From assembly GCF_000024025.1 (NCBI RefSeq), contig NC_013131.1, positions 2,480,001 through 2,544,000 on the forward strand: DNA of 64,000 nucleotides, given 5' to 3'. A model generated the notes under the pieces. It saw nothing but the letters and a program-made list of their open reading frames with translations. It had not been told where the DNA came from and did not search any database. Each line of letters opens with the position of its first letter. The first letter of the stretch is position 1. Of the stretch, positions 42,232 to 49,996 are shown piece after piece. The translations under genes were made by a program, and so were the position numbers. The stretch comes from Catenulispora acidiphila DSM 44928 (GTDB lineage Bacteria > Actinomycetota > Actinomycetes > Streptomycetales > Catenulisporaceae).

Positions 42232-42602
42232 AGGCGGTCTCGGCGGCGCTGGCGGGCGCGGTCGAGGTCGGCGAGGGCGTCTTGGCGGATGTCGTCGTCC
42301 AGGCTCATGTTGTACACGGCGCGACGTGCGTCGTTGTGGGATTGGCTGATGGCCAGGACCGGGATGATGTCCTCGCGGATGACGCGGCGGCGCTCGTTGA
42401 GGAACTCGATCTGCAGGCTCGTCTCCGTCACGACCTTGACCACGGCGTACCGGGCCGATGCGAGGGCATAGGCGGTGTTCTCTGCCGCAGTCGCGATGGC
42501 CTTGACCACGGCCATTCTGGTCAGGCTGCCGGGCAGAACGTTCGGCAGGGTCGCGACCACTTCGTTGCGGTCGCCGTTGAAGCGGACGATCTCTTTACTC
42601 AT
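42228..42602 (-). CDS. Unrecognised accessory protein A of a three-gene cassette (124 aa)
   Basis: First gene of the cassette. The product begins MSKEIVRFNGDRNEVVATLPNV and is then mostly helical: TRMAVVKAIATAAENTAYALAS, ARYAVVKVVTETSLQIEFLNERR and DDDIRQDALADLDRARQRRRDRL, with a charged coiled-coil-like end. No TM helix, signal or catalytic motif. The ATG at 42602 is 20 bases from a perfect 14-bp palindrome that may be an operator. Unknown function. Confidence 0.68.
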   Translation of the reverse strand: MSKEIVRFNGDRNEVVATLPNVLPGSLTRMAVVKAIATAAENTAYALASARYAVVKVVTETSLQIEFLNERRRVIREDIIPVLAISQSHNDARRAVYNMSLDDDIRQDALADLDRARQRRRDRL

Positions 42603-42621
42603 GGGAATCCATTCGAGGAGG

Positions 42622-42635
42622 GACCGATATCGGTC
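42622..42635. promoter_or_regulatory. Perfect 14-bp palindrome before the accessory cassette
   Basis: GACCGATATCGGTC lies 20 bases upstream of the 124-aa gene. Candidate operator. Confidence 0.5.
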
Positions 42636-42714
42636 GACGAGGACTCGTCATGGCTGGTGGCGATTGGTGAGCCGTGTGGGATGAAAACGGCCCGTGATAC
42701 CAATGCGTTCCCGT

Positions 42715-42746
42715 TGAGTGAAGATCTTTAAATCGTCGTTCACTCA
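42715..42746. promoter_or_regulatory. Inverted repeat TGAGTGAA / TTCACTCA
   Basis: Perfect 8-bp arms flank a 16-base AT-rich core containing TCTTTAAAT. It is suited to a promoter-overlapping operator, in the only strongly AT-rich patch nearby. Confidence 0.5.
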
Positions 42747-43090
42747 TTTGTCTATGGTGTTTCCAGGGTGGTGAAAGGGCGTGGCGCGGCCGATCGCGAC
42801 AAGCTGCGGGGAATGTGTTTCGGCAGTTGATTAATACTGGGCTGGTTTGACGTTGCGGGTGCGGTGGATCGCGCTGAAGGATCGAGATTGATTAGCTGGG
42901 TTTATGAACACTTGCCGGATTCTCCTGCCAGAGCCCTGAATTTGGGGCGGGCATGGTAGTTCGCCCGTTTTGTGGTTCGCGGGTGGCGTGAAAAGGGCGT
43001 GCGGGTGTCGGGGGTGGTCGGTAATCTCTGGGGCGGCGGTGCGGTGGTTACCGCGTGGGTGGTGGCGGTGGGTGGGGACTGGGGTGGGTT

Positions 43091-44428
43091 GTGCGGGTCA
43101 GGGTGCTGCGGGTGCTGGATGTTGGGGGGTTGCCGCGGGTTTTTTGGTGGGTGTGGGTTAGTACGTTGGTGGCGCGGACGGGGGCTTTTGTTGCGCCGTT
43201 TCTTTCCTACTACCTGACGCGGTCGCTGGGGCATTCGGCGGCTTTTGCGGGGTTCGTTGCCGCGTTGAATGCGGGCGGGGCGGCTGTTTCGGCGGTGGTG
43301 GGGGGTGTGCTGGCTGATCGGGTGGGGCGGCGGGGGACGTTGCTGGGGGCGCTGGTGGCGTCGGCGGTGACGTTGGTGGCGCTTGGGTCGGTGCACTCGG
43401 TGGGGTTGATTGCGGTGTTGGCGTTCCTTGCGGGGTTGGCCAACAATGCGACGCGGCCGGCGACGGGGGCGATCATCGCGGACATCGTGCCGTCGGGGGA
43501 TCGGGGGCGGGCGTATGCGCTGAACTACTGGGCGATCAACTTGGGGTTCGCGGTCGCGATGCTGTCTGCGGGGGCGGTGGCGTCGCACGGGTATTCGCTG
43601 CTGTTCATGGGTGATGCGATCGCGAATGTGGGGTGCGCGGTCGTCGTCTTCTTCACGGTGCCGGAGACGCGGCCGACTTCTGTTGGTGTCGCCGGCGCAG
43701 GGCATGCCGGTCAGCCCGAGCGTGCGGGCACTCTCGTGGATGTGCTGCGCGACCGGATCTTCTTGGGGTTCCTGGGGGCGGTGCTGGTCGGGGCGGTCAT
43801 CTATTCGCAGGCTCAGACCGTGCAGCCGATCATGATGGGTCAGGACGGTCTTGGGCCTGGTGCATATGGCGCGGTCGCGGCGCTCAATGGGATCCTCATC
43901 GGTGTTCTGCAGTTGCCGATGACGTCGTGGATGCGGCGATACACCCATGGGTCGGTGCTGGCGGCCTCGTCGTTTCTGATGGGCGCCGGGTTCGCTGTGC
44001 CTTTGCTGATCTCGGCGGTGGGGCACCCGATGGGGGTCTATGCCGGCTCGGTGGTGGTGTGGACGATCGCGGAGATCGGGAGCACGCCGCCGCAGATGGC
44101 GCTGGGTGCGGATCTGGCGCCGGCGCATCTGCGCGGGAGGTATCAGGGGATGTCGACGCTGGCGTGGAGTGTGGCCGGCATCGTCGGTCCGTTGGTGGGC
44201 GGCTGGGCACTGACGGCGATCGGTGCTTCGGCCGTGTTGTGGGCGAGCCTGCTGCTCGGCGCGGCAGGTGTGCCGGCGTGGGTGATGCTCGACCGCCGAT
44301 CGAGAACACGAGTGGCCACGTTGCGCGCCGCCGAAGCGCACTGGGAACCGGTGTTGTCCGCCATCGCGTCACCCGAAGTGGTGTCGGCCGGTGTGCCGAC
44401 GTCCGAGCCGGAGCCGGAACCGGTGTGA
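43091..44428 (+). CDS. MFS transporter
   Basis: A 445-residue major facilitator with about 12 TM helices. The loop 2-3 motif A is GGVLADRVGRRGTLLGAL, and related features include RPATGAIIADIVPSGDRGRAYALNYWAINLGFAVA, typical of MdtH/YceL-type drug exporters. Substrate not predictable. Codon use is noticeably less C-biased (many GGG and GTG) than in neighbours. The start is uncertain; GTG 43091 leads into VRVRVLRVLDVGGLPRVFWW, a normal pre-TM1 segment, whereas a start at 43055 adds a Gly/Trp run. Confidence 0.88.
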   Translation: MRVRVLRVLDVGGLPRVFWWVWVSTLVARTGAFVAPFLSYYLTRSLGHSAAFAGFVAALNAGGAAVSAVVGGVLADRVGRRGTLLGALVASAVTLVALGSVHSVGLIAVLAFLAGLANNATRPATGAIIADIVPSGDRGRAYALNYWAINLGFAVAMLSAGAVASHGYSLLFMGDAIANVGCAVVVFFTVPETRPTSVGVAGAGHAGQPERAGTLVDVLRDRIFLGFLGAVLVGAVIYSQAQTVQPIMMGQDGLGPGAYGAVAALNGILIGVLQLPMTSWMRRYTHGSVLAASSFLMGAGFAVPLLISAVGHPMGVYAGSVVVWTIAEIGSTPPQMALGADLAPAHLRGRYQGMSTLAWSVAGIVGPLVGGWALTAIGASAVLWASLLLGAAGVPAWVMLDRRSRTRVATLRAAEAHWEPVLSAIASPEVVSAGVPTSEPEPEPV

Positions 44429-44458
44429 TCGAGAGTGTCGGCGGGCGAGGGGAAGCAT

Positions 44459-44512
44459 GTCGGACGAGGCGGTATTCAACGATTCGTCAGACGAGGCGAT
44501 ACTAAGCGGTTC
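44459..44512. repeat. 27-bp tandem direct repeat, 2 units
   Basis: Two adjacent copies beginning GTCGGACGAGGCGGTATT and GTCAGACGAGGCGATACT match at about 20 of 27 positions. Between MFS and the GH18-like gene. Confidence 0.7.
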
Positions 44513-44554
44513 GCGCGAATCGGTGGCGGTCCGCTGCACGGTTAGGCCACGTCG

Positions 44555-45820
44555 ATGAGGTCAGAAGGCCGGTCGACAAGTTCCGGAGTCGGGCTGACGC
44601 ACGATGACGGTCGGATGCATGACGACAGTTCGGCTGGCGATGATGGTTCGGCTCGGGATATCGACGGTGGCGTTGAAGGGTTGCCGGTTGGGCTGGCCGA
44701 ACCCGATTCGACCGAGCCTGACTTGGCACCGAAGCCTGCGCAGGCGCGTAACCCCCTGAAGCGCCTTGTTGCTTGGTATCGGCGTCGGCCGAAGTGGTGG
44801 CGTAGGGCGCTGGCTTCGCTGGTGGCCCTGTTTGCTTTGTTGGCGACGCTGGTCGGTACCACCGGCGTCGCGTTGTATGCCGAAGGCGCCGGTACGCCGC
44901 CAGCGGCTGCGCGTAGTACTGGCGACGACGCCTTGTGGCTCGGTCACGCCTGGGTCGGGTGGCAGGCTGGTGCGGCCGGGGCGCCCAAGACCGAGGCCGA
45001 CTTGCAGGCGCTGGTGGCTCAAGTTCGTTCTTCAGGTATCAAGGATCTGTTTGTCCACGACGGGCCCTTCGAGATAGACGGCTCGCTCAACGCGGCCCGT
45101 AGTCCGAAGGCCGAGTGGTTCATCGATGCCGTCCACCGGGAGCTGCCCGGGGTACGGGTCCAGGCGTGGCTCGGGCAGGTTGTCGGCGGTGGTGGGCTGC
45201 ATTTGGACGACGCGGCGACGCGTGGGCGGATCGTCGCCGGTGTCGGTGCCGCACTGGATCGCGGGTTCGACGGTGTTCACTTCGACTTCGAGCCGGTGTC
45301 CGACGGTGACGCTGGCTTCCTGGACCTGGTGAGCGCGACACGCACCGTGACTCAGGCCCACCATGCGTTGCTGTCGGTGTCTGTGCCACAGGTGGAGCCG
45401 TTGTCTGGGTTCCGGATCCCCGGGGACTTCTTGGCTGGGCATCCGAAGTGGTGGTCTCAGGGGTATCTCCGCCAGGTCGCCGTGCACTGCGACCAGGTAG
45501 CGGTCATGGCCTATGACACCTCTCTGCCGACCGCCTGGGCATACCGGGGCTACGTCGCCCGGCAGACCCAGGTGGCGCTGAATGCGGTGCCGTCGAATGT
45601 CGAGCTGCTGATGGGAGTCCCGGCCTTCCACACCCACGATCCAGGCCACTGGGTCCAGGCCGAGACCATGCCGGCTGCTCTGGACGGCGTACGGCTCGGG
45701 CTTGGCGCGCATCCGTCGTCGCGGCCGTTCGGTGTCGCGCTGTACGTCGACTTCGCCGCGACTCCGGCCGACTGGGCGGCCTACCGCACCGACTGGCTCA
45801 GTCCGGACCCGGCGGCGTGA
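44555..45820 (+). CDS. Membrane-anchored GH18-like TIM-barrel protein
   Basis: A 421-residue protein: an acidic cytoplasmic N-terminus (1-80), one TM helix (about 85-110, ALASLVALFALLATLVGTTGVAL) and an extracytoplasmic barrel. The glycoside hydrolase 18 active-site strand reads DGVHFDFEP (239-247): the proton donor Glu246 and Asp244 are present but the first inner Asp of DGxDxDxE is His242. VAVMAYDTS corresponds to the conserved MxYD strand. It could be a chitinase-like hydrolase, a peptidoglycan or glycan hydrolase, or a lectin-like derivative. The start at ATG 44555 is tentative; ATG 44618 is an alternative. The 3' end overlaps the convergent gene by 23 bases. Confidence 0.75.
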   Translation: MRSEGRSTSSGVGLTHDDGRMHDDSSAGDDGSARDIDGGVEGLPVGLAEPDSTEPDLAPKPAQARNPLKRLVAWYRRRPKWWRRALASLVALFALLATLVGTTGVALYAEGAGTPPAAARSTGDDALWLGHAWVGWQAGAAGAPKTEADLQALVAQVRSSGIKDLFVHDGPFEIDGSLNAARSPKAEWFIDAVHRELPGVRVQAWLGQVVGGGGLHLDDAATRGRIVAGVGAALDRGFDGVHFDFEPVSDGDAGFLDLVSATRTVTQAHHALLSVSVPQVEPLSGFRIPGDFLAGHPKWWSQGYLRQVAVHCDQVAVMAYDTSLPTAWAYRGYVARQTQVALNAVPSNVELLMGVPAFHTHDPGHWVQAETMPAALDGVRLGLGAHPSSRPFGVALYVDFAATPADWAAYRTDWLSPDPAA

Positions 45821-46397
45821 CCAGCGTTCGAGCGTCGACGTAGCGGGTGTTCGGGTCCAGGGGCAGCGGCTCGCCGCTGCTGGCCTCGGAGCAGCAGAAC
45901 GCGAACATGCCGGCGGCGTCGATCGGTGCGGTCTCGCCGCCGGACAGGCGCCAGCCGCGGACCACGTAGCCGGGTGTCCCGACGTCGGCGTCCGGTTCCA
46001 GCAGGGGGCGGGAACGCAGGATCACCGTCGCATCGGCTCCTGTCACGTGAGCCAGTGCGAAGAGCTCGCACAGCTCGCGCTCGGCGCCGGACGCGGGCAG
46101 GCTGACCGCCGGGATCTCCGTGGCGATGTCCATGCGGAGATCCTGGCCGGCGGTGACCGGTCCGGACGCGGTCGGCACCGAGCAGTTGAGCCGGTGCGCG
46201 CCGGTCCCGATGGTCAGGACGAGGCCTATGAACACTGACTCGGCGTGTTCGCGGGCTCGGACGACAGCCAGCTGCGGGTCGTCGGTGGTCCGGGCCGCGG
46301 TCCAGATCAGGGCGTCGAGGTCGTCGACCCGCTCGGTGAGGTCGGTCGGACCGGCGGGAACGGTGCGGGCGTGGGGCAGGTTGCTGATGGTCGACAT
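45798..46397 (-). CDS. Hypothetical protein (199 aa)
   Basis: No domain was recognised. The product is soluble, mildly acidic, with a helical N-terminus (TDLTERVDDLDALIWTAARTT) and a beta-rich middle (HAESVFIGLVLTIGTGAHRLNCSV). ATG 46397 has GGGAAGGACC upstream with good spacing, and third-position GC is high, so coding is likely. It is convergent with the GH18-like gene (23-base overlap). Confidence 0.7.
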   Translation of the reverse strand: MSTISNLPHARTVPAGPTDLTERVDDLDALIWTAARTTDDPQLAVVRAREHAESVFIGLVLTIGTGAHRLNCSVPTASGPVTAGQDLRMDIATEIPAVSLPASGAERELCELFALAHVTGADATVILRSRPLLEPDADVGTPGYVVRGWRLSGGETAPIDAAGMFAFCCSEASSGEPLPLDPNTRYVDARTLVTPPGPD

Positions 46398-46551
46398 GGA
46401 GGTCCTTCCCAGAGGATTCGAACTTTCGTGCTCGAATCAACTGTAAACGGACATCCAGGACTATGGGAGGTTTCTGTCATTCTGTTACGAGAAAATGTGC
46501 TGTTGTTCGGGCTCTGCGGTGTGACTATCACAGGACTGCGATCCGCAGGGT

Positions 46552-47712
46552 CTAGTACGACTTCGGAAGCCCCAGCGTGTGCTGCGCGACGAAGTTCAGG
46601 ATCATCTCCCGGCTGACCGGCGCGATCCGCGTCACGCGGGTCGCCGCGAGCAGCGGCGCCAAGCCGTACTCGGTCGCCAGGCCGTTGCCGCCGTGTGTCT
46701 GGATCGCCTGGTCGACGGCCTCCACCGCGGCGTCGGCGGCGGCGAACTTGGCCATGTTCGCGGCTTCGCCGGCGCCGAAGTCGTCGCCGTTGTCGTAGAG
46801 CCAGGCAGCCTTCTGCGTCATCACCTTGGCCAGCTCGACGTGGATCGCGGCCTGGGCGAGGGGATGCGCGACGCCCTGGTGGGTGCCGATGGGGCGGTCG
46901 CGCCAGACCGTCCGGGTCTTGGCGTACTCGGCGGCCTTGTCCAGGGCGTACTTCGCGGTGCCGATGGCGAAGGCGGCGGCCATGATGCGCTCGGGGTTCA
47001 GGCCCGCGAACAGCTGGAGCAGCCCGGCGTCCTCGTCCCCGATCAGCGCGTCGGCCGGGAGACGGACGTCGTCGAAGAAGAGCTGGAACTGCTTCTCCGG
47101 GCCGGCGATCTCCATCTCGATCATGGTCTTGGTGAAGCCCGGCGCGTCAGTGGGGACCACCATGAGCGCCGGCTTCAGGTCGCCGGTGGCCGCGTCCTTA
47201 GTGCGGGACACCACCAGGACCGCGTCCGACTCGTCGACGCCGGAGATGAAGACCTTCTGACCGGAAAGAACCCACTCGTCGCCATCGCGGCGCACCGTGC
47301 TGGTGATCTTGTGGGAGTTGGAGCCGGCGTCGGGCTCGGTGATGCCGAAGGCCATCTTGAAGGAGCCGTCGGAGATGCCCGGGAGCCACTTCTGCTTCTG
47401 TTCCTCGGTGCCGAAGCGGCCGATGATGGTGCCGCAGATGGCGGGGGAGACCACGATCAGCAGCAGCGGGCAGCCGGCCCGGGCAAGTTCCTCGCCGACC
47501 GCCGCCAGGTCGGCGATGCCGCCGCCCCCGCCGCCGTACTCCACCGGCAGGCTCACGCCCAGGTAGCCGGCCCGGCCCACCTCGGCCCACAGCTCGGTCG
47601 ACTTCAGGCCGGCCTTGGCCTGCTTGCGCACGTAGTCCGGTCCGTACCGCTTGGCCAGGTCGCGCACCGCCTGGCGGAGCGCCAGGCGCTCCTCGGGCTC
47701 CACGAAGCTCAT
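46552..47712 (-). CDS. Acyl-CoA dehydrogenase family protein
   Basis: A 386-residue acyl-CoA dehydrogenase. Typical blocks are PVEYGGGGGGIADLAAVGEELARAG, FKMAFGITEPDAGSNSHKI and VFISGVDESDAVLVVSRT. At the C-terminus the usual E-G-T catalytic segment is replaced by RIAPVSREMILNFVAQHTLGLPKSY. This pattern is seen in an actinobacterial subgroup, so the catalytic base must lie elsewhere or the reaction differs. ATG 47712; the frame continues upstream without support. It is divergent from the HtrA-like gene across about 108 bases. Confidence 0.92.
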   Translation of the reverse strand: MSFVEPEERLALRQAVRDLAKRYGPDYVRKQAKAGLKSTELWAEVGRAGYLGVSLPVEYGGGGGGIADLAAVGEELARAGCPLLLIVVSPAICGTIIGRFGTEEQKQKWLPGISDGSFKMAFGITEPDAGSNSHKITSTVRRDGDEWVLSGQKVFISGVDESDAVLVVSRTKDAATGDLKPALMVVPTDAPGFTKTMIEMEIAGPEKQFQLFFDDVRLPADALIGDEDAGLLQLFAGLNPERIMAAAFAIGTAKYALDKAAEYAKTRTVWRDRPIGTHQGVAHPLAQAAIHVELAKVMTQKAAWLYDNGDDFGAGEAANMAKFAAADAAVEAVDQAIQTHGGNGLATEYGLAPLLAATRVTRIAPVSREMILNFVAQHTLGLPKSY

Positions 47713-47820
47713 GCCCGCCAGCCTGCCAGGCCGGGAATGCAAAAACAATCCTGCCTGTTTGTTTTTCTGCCGGTGGTGCGGCCTGGGTTTCCGGGGGACC
47801 GCCGGGGTGAGGAGACAACT

Positions 47821-48759
47821 GTGACAGAGGACATATACGCCGGGCTGGATGACTACTCCCGGACCGTGGTCTCCGTCGCCGACACGCTGCGGCCCTCGGT
47901 GCTCAGCGTGCGGGTCCGGGGGCGGACCGGGGAGGGTTCCGGTTCGGCCGTCGCCTTCACCGGCGATGGATTCCTGGCTACGAGCGCGCATGTCGTGGAA
48001 GGCGTGAGTGCCGGGCTGGCCGTCACTTCCGACGGCGACGAGTACGGATTCGACGTCGTGGGCCGCGACCGGCTCTCCGACCTGGCGGTACTCCGCATGC
48101 CGTCGGGCCGGGTGCAGGCCGCGACACTTGGCGACGCGGACACGCTACGGGTCGGTCAGCTGGTCGTGGCCGTCGGCAACCCGCTGGGGCTGGCCGGTTC
48201 GGTGACCGCGGGCGTGGTCAGCGCGTTGGGGAGATCGCTGCCGACGCGGACGGCCCGCGGTCCGTCGGTGATCGACGATGTGATCCAGACCGATGCGGCG
48301 CTCAACCCTGGAAATTCTGGGGGAGCGCTCGCCGACCATCGCGGCCGGGTCGTCGGGGTGAACACGGCGGTGGCCGGGTTCGGACTGGGTCTGGCGGTGC
48401 CGGTGAACGCCACCACCCGTCTGATCCTGTCCGAGCTGATCAGCGCTGGGAAGGTGCGCCGCGCCTGGCTCGGCGTTGGCGGATCGACCGCGCCGCTGCC
48501 TTCCGAGCTTGGCGGCAGGCTGGGACGCCGGACCGGGTTCGGTGTCGCTCAGGTGGTGCCGGGAAGCCCTGCGGCCCAGGCCGGGGTGCTGGTCGGCGAC
48601 GTGCTGCTCAGCGTCGAGGGCCGACCGGTCGACGATGCCCAGGACCTTCAGCGGATCATGCTGGCACGGCGCGCCGGGGCGCAGGTCGCGATGACCCTGC
48701 ACCGGCGCGGCGCGATGGTGGACGTGACGGTCGTGCTGGCCGAGTTGTCAGGAGTCTGA
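47821..48759 (+). CDS. HtrA/DegP-like serine protease with PDZ domain (S1C), apparently cytoplasmic
   Basis: A 312-residue protease. The catalytic triad is His57 (TSAHVVEG), Asp87 (SDLAVL) and Ser166 (NPGNSGGAL). The PDZ domain (about 225-305) contains FGVAQVVPGSPAAQAGVLVGDVLLSVEGRPVDD. Unlike classic HtrA it has neither signal peptide nor TM helix: the GTG at 47821, with GAGGAG 7 bases upstream, opens directly on TEDIYAGLDDYSRTVV. It may degrade damaged or membrane-associated proteins from inside the cell. Its 3' end overlaps the convergent slipin gene by 12 bases. Confidence 0.9.
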   Translation: MTEDIYAGLDDYSRTVVSVADTLRPSVLSVRVRGRTGEGSGSAVAFTGDGFLATSAHVVEGVSAGLAVTSDGDEYGFDVVGRDRLSDLAVLRMPSGRVQAATLGDADTLRVGQLVVAVGNPLGLAGSVTAGVVSALGRSLPTRTARGPSVIDDVIQTDAALNPGNSGGALADHRGRVVGVNTAVAGFGLGLAVPVNATTRLILSELISAGKVRRAWLGVGGSTAPLPSELGGRLGRRTGFGVAQVVPGSPAAQAGVLVGDVLLSVEGRPVDDAQDLQRIMLARRAGAQVAMTLHRRGAMVDVTVVLAELSGV

Positions 48760-49803
48760 GGGTTTCGAGGTATCGGAATCGTCCGAGGGTTCCGCGGCGT
48801 CGCGCCAATGCGGCGCCTCAATGAGCGGCTCGGTCAACGGCCTGGCGATCGCGTCGGCAGCCGGTGCCAGGTCGGGGAGCGGGCTCGCCTCGGGGATTTT
48901 GTCAGCGGTGGGAGCGGCCGCAGCGTCGGCCTCTCCGCCCTCGATCGCGATCGTCTCCGACGCGGTCTCTACTGCTTCAGCCTTATCTGTGGTCAACGCA
49001 TCGACTGCCTTCTGCGCAGCCTTCAGAGCTTGCGTGGGCGCGCCGCCGCCCGCGCTCTCGAGGAAGCGCAGCAGCTCGACCGGGAACGGCAGGACCAGCG
49101 TCGAGTTCTTCTCCGCCGCGACCTCCACGATCGTCTGCAACAACCGCAGCTGCAGGGCGGACGGCGTCTCGGACATGATCCGTGCGGCGTCGGCGAGCTT
49201 GCTGGAGGCCTGGAACTCGCCGTCGGCGGTGATGATCCGGGCGCGGCGCTCGCGGTCGGCCTCGGCCTGGCGGGCCATCGACCGCTTCATCGACTCCGGC
49301 AGCGCCACGTCCTTGATCTCGACCCGGTCGATCTCCACGCCCCAGCCGGTCGCCGGGGTCTCCAGCATCAGCTCCATGCCCTGGTTCAGCGGCTCGCGGT
49401 TGGACAGCAGGTCGTCCAGCAGGCTCTTGCCGATGATGGAGCGCAGCGAGGTCTGGGCGACCAGTGACACCGCGTACTTGTAGTCCTGCACGTAGATGAG
49501 GGCTCGGGCTGGGTCGACGACCCGGAAGTAGACGACGGCGTCCACCCGTACCGTGACGTTGTCCCGGGTGATGCCCTCCTGGGCAGGCACCGGCATGGTC
49601 ACGACCTGCATGTTGACCGTGCGCATCCGGTCCACGCCCGGGATGATCCGGGTCAGGCCGGGTTGCCGGACGCTGTCCAGGACCTTCCCGAAGCGGAAGA
49701 CGATTCCCCGCTCGTACTGCTTCACGGTCCGCAGCGAGGCACCGAAGCCGACTGCTCCAGCCGCGGCGGCGGCGACGATGGCGCTCACGATCGCAGTGAT
49801 CAT
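48748..49803 (-). CDS. Slipin / stomatin-like SPFH-domain protein
   Basis: A 351-residue band-7 protein. One N-terminal TM helix (about 3-22), then the SPFH domain: VKQYERGIVFRFGKVLDSVRQPGL, DNVTVRVDAVVYFRVVDPARA, QTSLRSIIGKSLLDDLLSNRE, WGVEIDRVEIKDVALPESMKRSMARQAEADRERRARII. A coiled-coil tail follows, ending in an acidic Ala-rich extension (about 260-351). Slipins form membrane microdomain scaffolds and usually pair with an NfeD protease, absent here; instead an HtrA-like protease gene is convergent and overlapping. ATG 49803 has GGAAGG 6 bases upstream. Confidence 0.92.
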   Translation of the reverse strand: MITAIVSAIVAAAAAGAVGFGASLRTVKQYERGIVFRFGKVLDSVRQPGLTRIIPGVDRMRTVNMQVVTMPVPAQEGITRDNVTVRVDAVVYFRVVDPARALIYVQDYKYAVSLVAQTSLRSIIGKSLLDDLLSNREPLNQGMELMLETPATGWGVEIDRVEIKDVALPESMKRSMARQAEADRERRARIITADGEFQASSKLADAARIMSETPSALQLRLLQTIVEVAAEKNSTLVLPFPVELLRFLESAGGGAPTQALKAAQKAVDALTTDKAEAVETASETIAIEGGEADAAAAPTADKIPEASPLPDLAPAADAIARPLTEPLIEAPHWRDAAEPSDDSDTSKPSDS

Positions 49804-49996
49804 GGCGGTCCTTCCCACGAAAGGAAGCGGTGTCGGTGCCCCGCCGACCGGCGTTCGCACCCTGGTCGATCAGTATACGAATTTCCAGACCGTCCGGGAC
49901 TGTCTGGCATTGCCCGGACTACCTCAGCGGGGTCGGCGACGGTGCACGGCACCAGCGGCGTCAGCAGCGCCGACGATCGCAGGTGCGGCGGCCGTG

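Larger units (their letters stand above)
42603..43090. other. Intergenic region (488 bp) between the accessory cassette and the MFS gene
   Basis: No gene was recognised. The first 300 bases are unusually AT-rich for this chromosome and hold two symmetric elements; from about 42965 the sequence becomes G/T-rich and repetitive up to the MFS start. Confidence 0.55.

Noticed and set aside
41354-42602. Integrative element inserted at tRNA-Val
   Set aside because: No integrase, replication gene or direct repeat of the tRNA 3' end was found within view; only composition and position hint at it, so no mobile element is called.
42902-44341. Minus-strand frame opposite the MFS gene
   Set aside because: Arg/His/Pro-rich antisense shadow of a transporter with clear TM pattern.
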